Position numbers and translations under genes: made by a program | Source of the DNA: Acidobacteriota bacterium | Lineage (GTDB): Bacteria; Acidobacteriota; Blastocatellia; Pyrinomonadales; Pyrinomonadaceae | DNA length: 8,762 nt | NCBI GenBank assembly: GCA_020199975.1 | Contig: JAIVJP010000342.1 | Span: 1-8,762, forward strand | Direction of reading: 5' to 3' | Notes under the pieces: model-generated | What the model saw: the letters and a program-made list of their open reading frames with translations, nothing else | Database searches by the model: none | Told to the model about the DNA's origin: nothing | In this document: in pieces, positions 1 through 6,651 of the stretch | Layout: the number at the start of each line of letters is the position of its first letter | Numbering within the stretch: position 1 is the first letter of the stretch

Positions 1-608
1 TCGAACGCAAGCATATGAGTGGCCTCGATTGTCTGGGCTGAGGCGAGGCCCGGGCAGATCGATTTGCGTCCTCCGGTGAATCCGGCAAAGTAGTGAAATC
101 CTATGGCGCCTGTGAGAATGACACGAGAGAAATCCAGCAGCGAGCGGTTAAGTTCTACGCGCGTCCTGTGCCTGGTTTCTCCAACCACGACCAGGGTGCT
201 CGGATCATGGGCGTCATGATCAAGGGTTTTGATGCGCTGGAAAATGAATGGAGTTAACAGCTCTCGCTTTTCATCCAGGCTGACGGCACGATGAATACCA
301 GAAGAGAAGATGATGGCGATGTCCTGCGGCGCGATTCCGATCTGAATAATGCGACGTACCAGAAGGTTGACAATCTGGGCACTGCCTGTGGCGCGGGTAG
401 AATCAGAAACAACGATCAATACCGACTCGTCTGCGGACAGACTTTCTTCAAGCTGGGAAGATTCAAACGGCGAATCCAATGCTTCGCCAATCTCGACGTC
501 TGTTAGCGGTTGTTCTCGCGGGCCGTCGGAGGCAAGTACTTGATAGCGGTCTTCGTCAAACCCAAAAGCAACCGAGTCGAGTCCGTAAGCTAATTCGATC
601 TGCCGCAT
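1..608 (-). CDS. larA: LarA-family nickel-pincer racemase/epimerase, N-terminal part (truncated by window edge)
   Basis: Reading from an ATG at 608 to the left edge gives 202 residues with no stop. LarA enzymes use a covalently attached nickel-pincer nucleotide (NPN) for hydride-transfer racemisation or epimerisation of 2-hydroxy acids; lactate racemase is the founding member. The sequence shows SDSTRAT (68-74), a helix entered by SSGIHRA (102-108), and FHYFAGFTGGRKSICPGLAS (171-190) followed by IEATH (194-198). By family knowledge D69, R72, H106, H172, K182 and H198 match the catalytic, cofactor-attachment and nickel-ligand positions of the Lactiplantibacillus LarA (D72, R75, H108, H174, K184, H200), so the visible half looks functional. 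The substrate cannot be read here, since the superfamily includes enzymes for several 2-hydroxy acids. The C-terminal half and any larB/C/E genes lie outside the window. The start has no clear Shine-Dalgarno, and an in-frame TAG lies six codons upstream, so ATG 608 is the only sensible start. Confidence 0.9.
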   Translation of the reverse strand, partial: MRQIELAYGLDSVAFGFDEDRYQVLASDGPREQPLTDVEIGEALDSPFESSQLEESLSADESVLIVVSDSTRATGSAQIVNLLVRRIIQIGIAPQDIAIIFSSGIHRAVSLDEKRELLTPFIFQRIKTLDHDAHDPSTLVVVGETRHRTRVELNRSLLDFSRVILTGAIGFHYFAGFTGGRKSICPGLASAQTIEATHMLAF

Positions 609-657
609 CAGATTTTTGACAGGCTAAAACCTGCTCACTAACTCCGCTGGATTACGG

Positions 658-900
658 TCACACGCCGAATTGCACCAGGGCCCGCTCGATTACGTGCAGA
701 GAGGCGAAGTCCGTCTCGCCCGCTGTGCGCGCCTGGGAAAGCCAGTTATGAAGCTTGCGCGCTTCATCCAACGACGAAATACGGCAAGCACCGGTTAGAG
801 CCAGCGTGACGAGACAGTCAGGCGCACCATGAGTGACGAGTGCCGCTTGCAAAGCCGCTTGTTCGCGAAGATCGAGAGTCAGCAGGAGGTTTATTTCCAT
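658..900 (-). CDS. Unrecognised 80-residue protein upstream of larA
   Basis: I do not recognise this family. The ORF starts at ATG 900 and ends with TGA at 658, 49 nt before the larA start on the same strand, so co-transcription with larA is plausible (inference). The protein begins MEINLLLTLDLREQAALQAA, is rich in Ala and Leu, and looks mostly helical and soluble. It has no signal peptide, no convincing membrane segment and only two cysteines (C29, C39). The part around residues 43-58 (SLDEARKLHNWLSQAR) would make a strong amphipathic helix. No good Shine-Dalgarno precedes the ATG, as for several neighbours. It fills an otherwise empty gap, and no better candidate lies on the other strand. 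A chance ORF cannot be excluded. Confidence 0.55.
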   Translation of the reverse strand: MEINLLLTLDLREQAALQAALVTHGAPDCLVTLALTGACRISSLDEARKLHNWLSQARTAGETDFASLHVIERALVQFGV

Positions 901-1069
901 ACGAGTGGTCTGAGCTTAGTAGTAGTAGTTAGTTGTAGTCATTTTATCTTCGGAATAGCGTAGTTCATGAAAAGCAGAATTGAAAACTGCTTGAGCTTTG
1001 CGACGCTGCTGGCTGCGGACAACTGACCCTCTGACCAAAGACCACTAACCAATGACTACCGGCTGACAC
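901..1069. repeat. Intergenic spacer with degenerate 7-8 bp repeats and a (TAG)4 run
   Basis: This spacer lies between the CDF transporter and the 80-residue gene. At 1024-1058 the plus strand carries five imperfect units at 7-8 bp spacing (tgacc 1024, tgacc 1032, agacc 1039, taacc 1046, tgact 1053). Close to the next gene, 917-928 is a perfect (TAG)4 followed by ttagttgtagtcat. The latter reads ATGACTAC on the minus strand, mirroring atgactacc at 1052-1060, so the two repeat tracts face each other. Degenerate heptamer arrays of this sort are common in some bacterial intergenic DNA; a function is not implied. Confidence 0.4.
966..992 (-). terminator. Weak candidate terminator downstream of the CDF transporter gene
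   Basis: On the minus strand, AAGCAG (992-987) and CTGCTT (977-972) can form a 6-bp stem around a 9-nt loop, followed directly by a short T-rich stretch. The stem is short and AT-rich, so this is only a possible end for the PLP enzyme-CDF transcript. Confidence 0.22.
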
Positions 1070-2041
1070 TCAGTCGCGTTGCGATCGAAAGCACGCAGTT
1101 CCGGCGTGGCAAAAATGAAATGTCTCGTCTTCAAAGTCTGGGGTTTCCATCTGAATTGTCAGATGATCGACACCGAAACGATCGTGCAGTTTTGTACGCA
1201 GCTCTTTGAGAAGTTCTGGTTGAGAGATGCTGTATGCGTGTATCACGTGGGCGCTTAATGCTTCGCGTCCCGAGGTTATAGTCCAGACATGCAAATCGTG
1301 GACGTCATCAACCCCCTCCGTTCGCAGAATCGCCTCTTCAACCGCTGCGAGATTAATATGCGCAGGTGTTCCCTCGAGAAGTACGTTCGTAGCTTCGCGG
1401 ATTAATCGCCACGAACTCCAGACTATGAGAACAGCGATCAGAGCGCTGAACAGTGGATCCGCCGTGTACCAGCCGTAAATCGACATGATGGCGCCGGCAG
1501 TTATCGCTCCCACTGAGCCCAACGCGTCGCTAATTACATGCAGCCACGCGCCACGAATATTGAGATCTACCTCGTGAGGGGTGTGTAGTAGCCAGGCGCA
1601 GATTAAGTTGATTACCAGGCCGCCCGCAGCCACGAACATCACAATGCTGCCCCGGACCGCGGGTGGCGAAGACCACCGCTGATAGGCCTCGTAAAAAATC
1701 AGTAGCGAAATGACTACCAGCGCCACACCGTTAACAAGCGCCGCGAGTATCTCGAGGCGATGGTAACCAAAGGTCTTTTTGGACGTGGCGGGACGAGTGC
1801 CAAACCAGGCCGCAATCAAGGCCAGCGCCAGTGCCGTCACGTCGGTCAACATGTGACCAGCATCGGCCAGCAGCGCCAGGGATCCTGTCCACCAACCACC
1901 CACCGCCTCGGCAACCATGTAGATGGCCGTCAGCACCAACACCACGCTTAGTCGGCGACGACTGTCTGAAACGCGCCCGTGCTTATGCGCGTGGGGAGCT
2001 CTAGCATCAACCGCGGTTTCTGTAAATTCGGTGTAGGCCAT
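1070..2041 (-). CDS. Cation diffusion facilitator (CDF/CzcD-ZnT type) metal efflux transporter
   Basis: CDF proteins are inner-membrane divalent-cation/proton antiporters that export Zn and related metals. The 323-residue length is typical. After a short His-containing N terminus (HAHKHG, 17-22) come six predicted membrane helices at about 31-50, 54-80, 96-117, 132-153, 165-190 and 194-215. The two intramembrane metal-site motifs are intact: ADAGHMLTDV in TM2 (H63, D67) and LHVISDALGS in TM5 (H168, D172). The HxxxD pair in both helices is the pattern expected of Zn/Cd-type members. A cytoplasmic ferredoxin-like domain follows (about 220-298) with VHDLHVWTI (247-255). The tail ends in a Cys/His cluster (H309, C311, H312, C317) that could bind metal (inference). 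The ATG at 2041 is 7 nt after the stop of the PLP enzyme, so the two genes are very probably co-transcribed and translationally coupled. The exact metal cannot be settled from sequence. Confidence 0.93.
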   Translation of the reverse strand: MAYTEFTETAVDARAPHAHKHGRVSDSRRRLSVVLVLTAIYMVAEAVGGWWTGSLALLADAGHMLTDVTALALALIAAWFGTRPATSKKTFGYHRLEILAALVNGVALVVISLLIFYEAYQRWSSPPAVRGSIVMFVAAGGLVINLICAWLLHTPHEVDLNIRGAWLHVISDALGSVGAITAGAIMSIYGWYTADPLFSALIAVLIVWSSWRLIREATNVLLEGTPAHINLAAVEEAILRTEGVDDVHDLHVWTITSGREALSAHVIHAYSISQPELLKELRTKLHDRFGVDHLTIQMETPDFEDETFHFCHAGTACFRSQRD

Positions 2042-2048
2042 CAGCGTC

Positions 2049-3257
2049 TTATATCTTGTCCAGTGCCTGCGTGATGTCGGCGATTATGTCGTTGGCCGAC
2101 TCTATCCCGAGGGCAAAACGCACAGTCGCTGAGGAGACTCCAGCAGCGCGAAGCCGCTCTTCCGAAAAACCCGAGTGTGATGAATAAAGTGGATAACTGA
2201 CCAAGGTTTCGACACCGCCCAGCGACGGGGCCGTGCGAATGAGCCGAAAAGAATTAAATAGCTTTTCCGCCTCGCGCTCTCCGCCTACCAGGTCGATTGC
2301 CACAATGCCTCCGAACCCGCCGCGCATTTGTTGTTTTGCCAACTCATGCCCCGGATCGTCCTCGAGACCGGGGTAGTAGACTCGAGCCACTTTCGCGTGT
2401 TTCCTCAGAGTTTGAGCCAGCTTCATTGCGTTTTCAGAGGATGCGCGCACCCGCAGATCCAGCGTTCTGATTCCACGAGAAAGCAAATAGGCCGCGGCAG
2501 GATCCAGGGTAGCACCGACCAACACGGCCATCTGCCTGACCCGGTCGACGAAGGCCTTGGTGCCGGCAACGGCGCCTGCGGTCAAATCCGAGTGACCGCC
2601 AAGATACTTTGTGGCACTGTGCATCACTGCATCAATCCCGTGAGCAATTGGCTTCTGCAGGATCGGGGTCGCGAATGTATTATCAACGATTGAAAGGAAG
2701 CCCGCTCTCCGGGCCGCTTCGGCCACTTGATCCAGATCAACAATTCGATTGATTGGATTTGCCGGAGTTTCGAACCAGAAGACTCGCGTTCGTTCTCCGG
2801 CAATTCCAGTTAGGCGGCTTACTTCAGCCAAGCTAATAAAGCGCCCTTGCACTCCGAACTTGCGCAGCAGCTTGGTTAGGATTTTTACCGTTCCGCCGTA
2901 AATCGAATCGTACGCAACCACTTCATCGCCCGCCTCGCACACGGCCGCCAAAGCGCAAAAAGTAGCGGCCGAACCGGATGCCGTAACCACACAAGCTTCC
3001 GCCCCTTCAAGCTCGGCAATTTTCCTCTCGACCTCTGCGACGGTTGGATTCCCGTAGCGCGAATAGAAGTAGGCCTCCGGCAATTCACCACGCGCATACC
3101 GCCGCATTTCGTCGAAGCTTTGAAAACTGAATGTGGCTGAATGAAAAACAGGCGAGACCACCGCGCCGAAGGGTTGTTCCTCCGGTCGCTCTCCACCATG
3201 AACCGCAATCGTCGCCGGGGATTGTTGAACTGCTTCGGTGGGTATTTCTGCTGCCAT
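2049..3257 (-). CDS. Cys/Met-metabolism PLP-dependent enzyme (cystathionine gamma-synthase/lyase-like)
   Basis: This 402-residue protein belongs to the gamma-family of fold-type I PLP enzymes (cystathionine gamma-synthase, gamma-lyase, beta-lyase, methionine gamma-lyase, O-acylhomoserine sulfhydrylase). Visible landmarks are YSRYGNPT (65-72; Y65 and R67 contact PLP phosphate of the partner subunit in the family), ASGSAA (93-98), Y120 in SIYGGT, VDNTFATP (191-198; D192 pairs with the pyridine nitrogen), and SATKYLGGHSD (214-224) with the Schiff-base lysine K217. The position equivalent to the characteristic Cys116 of methionine gamma-lyase is Gly122, which argues against a classical methionine gamma-lyase. 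Which transsulfuration reaction it runs cannot be decided here. The ATG at 3257 is supported by a good AGGAG Shine-Dalgarno 8 nt upstream. It leads straight into the CDF transporter gene with a 7-nt gap. Confidence 0.92.
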   Translation of the reverse strand: MAAEIPTEAVQQSPATIAVHGGERPEEQPFGAVVSPVFHSATFSFQSFDEMRRYARGELPEAYFYSRYGNPTVAEVERKIAELEGAEACVVTASGSAATFCALAAVCEAGDEVVAYDSIYGGTVKILTKLLRKFGVQGRFISLAEVSRLTGIAGERTRVFWFETPANPINRIVDLDQVAEAARRAGFLSIVDNTFATPILQKPIAHGIDAVMHSATKYLGGHSDLTAGAVAGTKAFVDRVRQMAVLVGATLDPAAAYLLSRGIRTLDLRVRASSENAMKLAQTLRKHAKVARVYYPGLEDDPGHELAKQQMRGGFGGIVAIDLVGGEREAEKLFNSFRLIRTAPSLGGVETLVSYPLYSSHSGFSEERLRAAGVSSATVRFALGIESANDIIADITQALDKI

Positions 3258-3264
3258 TCGATTA

Positions 3265-3270
3265 GCTCCT
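3265..3270 (-). promoter_or_regulatory. Shine-Dalgarno that fixes the start of the PLP enzyme gene
   Basis: The minus strand reads CAGGAGCTAATCGA immediately before ATG 3257, placing AGGAG 8 nt from the start codon. This is one of only two strong ribosome-binding sites in the window; most neighbouring starts have none. Confidence 0.7.
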
Positions 3271-3378
3271 GTCGAGAGATGACAGAGTTCTGCGTTTCCG
3301 AGTGCGCAAGCTTAGCAAATTACAGAATCCTCGGACAGCCGAATGAGTGTAGTGTAGGTGTATCGCGCTTTGGAGGCG

Positions 3379-4002
3379 TCAGAGTAGGGCGAGAAGCCTT
3401 TTGGTACGCTCAGCAACTTCACTAGGGTTTGCGAGGAGTGCGCTTATTACAGCGATAGCATCAGCTCCGGATTTCAATACCTCCAGAGCGTTCTCGTGGC
3501 TGATGCCTCCAATGGCAACGAGGGGGAAATCGCCGATGGCATCGCGTACATTCCGCAAACCGTCTAAACCGAGCACCGGTTCCGAATCACTCTTTGAGGA
3601 AGTGGCGAAGATCGGACCGATTGCCAGGTAATTCACTGGCAACCGGGCGGCCTGCCGGGCCTGTTCAACGGTATGAGTGGAGACGCCGATGATTGCTCTG
3701 TCACCAAGGAGGCGACGGCCGGCCTCTGGGGGGAGATCCTCCTGGCCGAGATGAACACCATCAGCTTCAAGAGCCAGCGCTATATCTACCCGATCGTTTA
3801 TTACGATCCGTACACCGCGCTGGCGGGCGATATGCAAGGCCTCCTCCGCCTGTTTGAAAAACTCGCGCGGCGTCAGATTCTTTTCGCGGAGTTGAATTAA
3901 GTTCGCGCCGCCGTGGCTGAGCCTGATTACCTGCTCAGCATGAGACAACCCCGAGAGCCGCACGTCAGTGAGGGGATAGATCTTGGTTTCACGCAAAAGC
4001 AT
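3379..4002 (-). CDS. thiE: Thiamine-phosphate synthase
   Basis: ThiE is a cytosolic TIM-barrel enzyme that joins HMP pyrophosphate and the thiazole phosphate (HET-P) to form thiamine phosphate. The 207 residues match the family length. Diagnostic segments appear in order: IQLREKN (36-42), INDRVDIALALEADGVHLGQEDLP (68-91, with N69, D70, R71 and D89 in pyrophosphate/Mg contacts by family knowledge), GVSTH (106-110), LAIGPIFATSSK (126-137), LVAIGGI (161-167) and AIAVISALL (182-190), the phosphate-binding end of the barrel. No substitution in a key motif is visible. The ATG at 4002 lies 35 nt after the typA stop, so thiE is probably read from the same transcript. No thiamine (TPP) riboswitch is apparent in that short gap, and no other thi gene is present in the window. 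Confidence 0.95.
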   Translation of the reverse strand: MLLRETKIYPLTDVRLSGLSHAEQVIRLSHGGANLIQLREKNLTPREFFKQAEEALHIARQRGVRIVINDRVDIALALEADGVHLGQEDLPPEAGRRLLGDRAIIGVSTHTVEQARQAARLPVNYLAIGPIFATSSKSDSEPVLGLDGLRNVRDAIGDFPLVAIGGISHENALEVLKSGADAIAVISALLANPSEVAERTKRLLALL

Positions 4003-4037
4003 GGAAGATCACGGACATTTTTAGAAGTGCATTCTGG

Positions 4038-5739
4038 CTAAGATTCTTTTCGCTTTGGCCTTTCGTTCGCGCGAAGCACGCGCTTACGCAGGCGTATCGC
4101 CCTGGGAGTGACTTCCACCAACTCATCGGCGGCAATGAATTCGAGGGCCTGTTCGAGTGAGAGTTCTTTTATTGGGACGAGACGCATAGCCTCGTCAGCA
4201 CTGGCAGCTCGCATGTTGGTCAGTTTTTTTTCTTTGATTGCGTTCACGTCAAGGTCCACGGACCGGGCGTTCTCGCCCAGAACCATCCCTGCGTAAACTC
4301 TGGTACCAGGACGAACAAACAGCGAGCCCCGCTCTTGCAGGTTGTAAAGCGCATAAGTAGTTGATTCGCCCGTCCGATCAGCAACCAGGGAACCGGTAGA
4401 ACGACCTCCTAGAGCTCCCTGCCATTCATCCCAACGCATAAACATCGTGTTGAGCAGGCCCGTCCCTTTCGTTTCAGTTAGGAATTCACTGCGAAAGCCG
4501 ATCATGCCCCTTGAGGGCGTGTTGAACTCGAGACGCACGCGACCCGTTCCGTGATTCACCATCTTGGTCATTTGACCTTTGCGGCGACCAAGTGCCTCGG
4601 TTACCACCCCGATGAACTCTTCTGGACAGTCGATCACCACCATCTCAATCGGCTCGAAAATCCGGCCATTCGTTTCTTTGGTAATTACCTCCGGCTTCGA
4701 CACCTGCAGTTCATATCCTTCGCGACGCATCATCTCAATCAGAATGGCAAGTTGCAGTTCGCCTCGACCGGAAACCTTAAATTGGTCGGGCGATTCTGTG
4801 GATCATCGAGATCGTTGGTTCGTCGACTGCGATCACCGGGAGCGGGTGCGGATTGTCAGCCGACGTGATCGTGTCGCCGATCTCGATATCTTCGATACCA
4901 GCCAGCGCCACGATCTCTCCCAGACCGGCCCGGTCGACAGGCTCGCGCTTAAGACCCTCGAAAACGTAGAGTTGTGAAATCCGCACCTTCTTGATCGAGC
5001 CGCCGCGTTTCACTACTACCACCTGATCGCCAATCGCCAGTTCACCGGAGAAGATGCGGCCGATGGCCAAGCGCCCGACGTAGTCGTTGTAATCAAGATT
5101 GACCACCAACAGTTGGAGTGAGTCAGCTCTTAACGCCTGAGGCGCTGGAATGGTCTCTACAATTTGGTCAAACAATGGCCGCAGATCCTCTGAGTGATCG
5201 GTCAAATGTTTCTTCGCCATTCCGGCACGGGAAATAGAGTAAAGGATAGGAAACTCAATCTGCTCGTTGGTGGCGTCGAGATCAAGGAACAGCTCATAGA
5301 TTTCGTCAACAACTTCCGCCGGTCGCGCATCATGTCTATCGATCTTGTTCACGACCGCGATTGCGGGAAGGCGGGCCTCGAGGGCCTTGCGGAGCACAAA
5401 TCGCGTCTGAGGCAAGCATCCTTCCGCGGCGTCTACTAACAACATCACGCCATCAACCATCTTCAACACCCGCTCAACTTCGCCGCCAAAATCCGCGTGG
5501 CCAGGAGTGTCGACGATATTAATCTTCACGTCCCGATAACGTACCGCGGTGTTCTTCGCCATGATGGTTATGCCGCGCTCTCGTTCTAAATCCATCGAAT
5601 CCATCACCCGGTCGCGCACCTGTTGGTTGTCGCGAAATGTCCCGGATTGTCGCAGCATGGCATCGACCAACGTGGTCTTGCCGTGATCGACGTGAGCGAT
5701 AATGGCGATATTGCGAATATCTCTTGGTTGTTGCGTCAT
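4038..5739 (-). pseudogene. typA: TypA/BipA ribosome-associated GTPase gene, frameshifted by an internal deletion near 4800
   Basis: TypA (BipA) is a translational GTPase related to EF-G/LepA that binds the 70S ribosome and aids 50S assembly and stress growth. The N-terminal reading frame (ATG 5739 to TAA 4777) holds an intact G domain: AHVDHGKT (15-22), RGIT (55-58), DTPGH (77-81), NKID (131-134), then domain II up to DEPTISMI (306-313). It then leaves the family with seven foreign residues and a stop. The C-terminal part resumes in another frame from 4799 (TESPDQFKVSGRGEL) and runs to 4038 with the domain III remainder, domain V and the BipA-specific C-terminal domain all recognisable. Compared with E. 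coli BipA about 39 codons are missing at the join and 1 nt remains, implying loss of about 116 bp. The sum 313+39+253 gives about 605 residues, the normal size. A GTG at 5748 with GAGGGG 12 nt upstream is an alternative start. This may be a true mutation or a sequencing/assembly error. Confidence 0.9.
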
Positions 5740-5748
5740 GCGTTGCAC

Positions 5749-5874
5749 AGGTCCAATCAGCCCCTCTCAGGTAAACTTTGCAGCTTAGCATTTGTCTTAG
5801 CATAACACTCGTCCCCATCAATAACTTGACTGGGCGGATCGAGGTCTATGCTCTTCTCGTATGATTGCTGAGCC
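5749..5874. other. trmL-typA spacer, no supported feature
   Basis: These 126 bp separate the trmL stop from typA. The minus strand probably holds the typA promoter, but I see no -35/-10 pair good enough to call and no intrinsic terminator for trmL. Confidence 0.3.
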
Positions 5875-6339
5875 TCACGTTTTTCGGAAGGCGCCCGTTT
5901 GTCTCAAAGCCTCGTAGAGAACTAACCCCACCGACACGGCGAGATTAAGACTACGAACCTTCGGGTTGAGCATGGGGATAGTAAGACATCTGTCCCAGTT
6001 TTCGCGGAGCACGTTTTCGGGAAGTCCTCCAGTCTCACGGCCAAATATGAGGCAGTCATCGTCCGCGAAAGCCCAATCAGAGTAAGCCTTATCCGCTTTG
6101 GTAGTCAGGTATAGAAAGCGGGCGTCAGGCAAGAAGCCGTAGAGGGAAGCAAGATCGGGGTGTCGGTGCATTTTGACCTCCGCCCAGTAATCCAGGCCGG
6201 CCCGGCGTACGGCACGATCGTCCAGGCGGAACCCGGTAGCGCCGACGATGTGCAGAGGAACTCGCGTGGCCGCACACAATCTCGCAATATTGCCAGTGTT
6301 GGGCGGAATTTCGGGCTCGACAAGCGACACTCTGATCAT
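5875..6339 (-). CDS. trmL: tRNA (cytidine/uridine-34-2'-O)-methyltransferase TrmL
   Basis: TrmL is a SPOUT-class methyltransferase that uses S-adenosylmethionine to 2'-O-methylate the wobble nucleotide of certain leucine tRNAs, acting as a cytosolic homodimer. From ATG 6339 the protein is 154 residues, matching the compact stand-alone family (about 155-160). The motifs are EPEIPPNTGNIARLC (8-22), FGRETGGLP (99-107), and IPMLNPKVRSLNLAVSVGLV (121-140), which forms the trefoil-knot SAM pocket. The R..E..G loop and the conserved SLNLAVS stretch are intact. The frame stays open to 6399, but those 20 extra residues are unlike the family and run into the inverted repeat, so the MIRVSLVEPE start is preferred. 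No strong Shine-Dalgarno precedes it. The 61 nt upstream abut the 114-bp inverted repeat, so the promoter must lie in or very near that element. Confidence 0.93.
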   Translation of the reverse strand: MIRVSLVEPEIPPNTGNIARLCAATRVPLHIVGATGFRLDDRAVRRAGLDYWAEVKMHRHPDLASLYGFLPDARFLYLTTKADKAYSDWAFADDDCLIFGRETGGLPENVLRENWDRCLTIPMLNPKVRSLNLAVSVGLVLYEALRQTGAFRKT

Positions 6340-6381
6340 AGGTTCTTGGTGAGGGTCTTGGTTCTTTGATGACAGTCGGAC

Positions 6382-6397
6382 AGACCACCAGACCACC
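6382..6397. repeat. Perfect tandem 8-bp repeat (agaccacc x2) upstream of trmL
   Basis: The plus strand reads agaccacc twice, end to end, four bases outside the left arm of the long inverted repeat. On the minus strand this is GGTGGTCT twice, in the trmL leader or promoter region. The core ggtct recurs in the 901-1069 spacer. Confidence 0.6.
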
Positions 6398-6400
6398 ACT

Positions 6401-6514
6401 CAATACAGAACCGAGAGCGGTAGCGACCGGATGCCGCCACTCAACGAACGTTATCACCTTTCTAAATCAGGCGAGTGGCAGCATCCGGTCGCTACCGCTC
6501 TCGGTTCTGTATTG
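6401..6514. repeat. 114-bp near-perfect inverted repeat (MITE/REP-like element)
   Basis: The arms 6401-6442 and 6473-6514 are 42 bp each and complementary at 41 positions; the only mismatch is c6435 against a6480. The intervening loop is 30 bp (6443-6472). The ends read CAATACAG and CTGTATTG. Each arm holds a smaller dyad, ACCG-4-CGGT (for example 6410-6421), so one arm could fold alone like a REP unit. No ORF lies inside and no target-site duplication is obvious. It sits between a minus-strand terminator and trmL, so it is too long, and wrongly placed, to be a simple terminator. A non-autonomous dispersed element is the best reading (inference). Confidence 0.9.
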
Positions 6515-6528
6515 GGTCCCGGTGTGAT

Positions 6529-6574
6529 CAAAAACAAAAGGAACGACGAACTTCGTTGAAGTATTCGTCGTTCC
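6529..6574 (-). terminator. Intrinsic terminator of the histone-like gene
   Basis: On the minus strand GGAACGACGAA (6574-6564) pairs perfectly over 11 bp with TTCGTCGTTCC (6550-6540), and the apical part can add CTTC/GAAG. The stem is followed at once by TTTTGTTTTTG (6539-6529). The plus strand has no equivalent T-tract, so the orientation is clear. It closes the transcript that begins at the promoter near 6891. Confidence 0.88.
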
Positions 6575-6651
6575 CTTTGAGAAGGCTTTGCGAGCCCTCA
6601 GAAGTTGGTGTGCGCCAACTGAACGTTGCTGATGTAACCTGCTGGTTCGAC
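6575..6651 (-). other. Structured 3' UTR of the histone-like gene
   Basis: Between the stop codon and the terminator are two further small dyads: GGCT/AGCC at 6584-6596 and AGTTGG/CCAACT at 6603-6620, the latter with possible extra pairing inside the loop. Neither is followed by a T-run. The UTR is longer than the coding sequence it follows. Confidence 0.4.

Noticed and set aside
4551..4977. Plus-strand frames of 105 and 132 residues across the typA break
   Set aside because: They are antisense shadows of typA; the minus strand carries clear TypA protein similarity on both sides.
5826..5852. Plus-strand TTGACT with TATGCT as a promoter
   Set aside because: The spacer is only 15 nt and there is no plus-strand gene downstream.
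6382..6397. Start of a CRISPR array
   Set aside because: Units are 8 bp with no spacers; no cas gene is present.
6340..6399. Twenty-residue N-terminal extension of TrmL
   Set aside because: The TrmL family starts at the MIRVSLVEPE segment; the extension consists of low-complexity leader containing the 8-bp tandem repeat.
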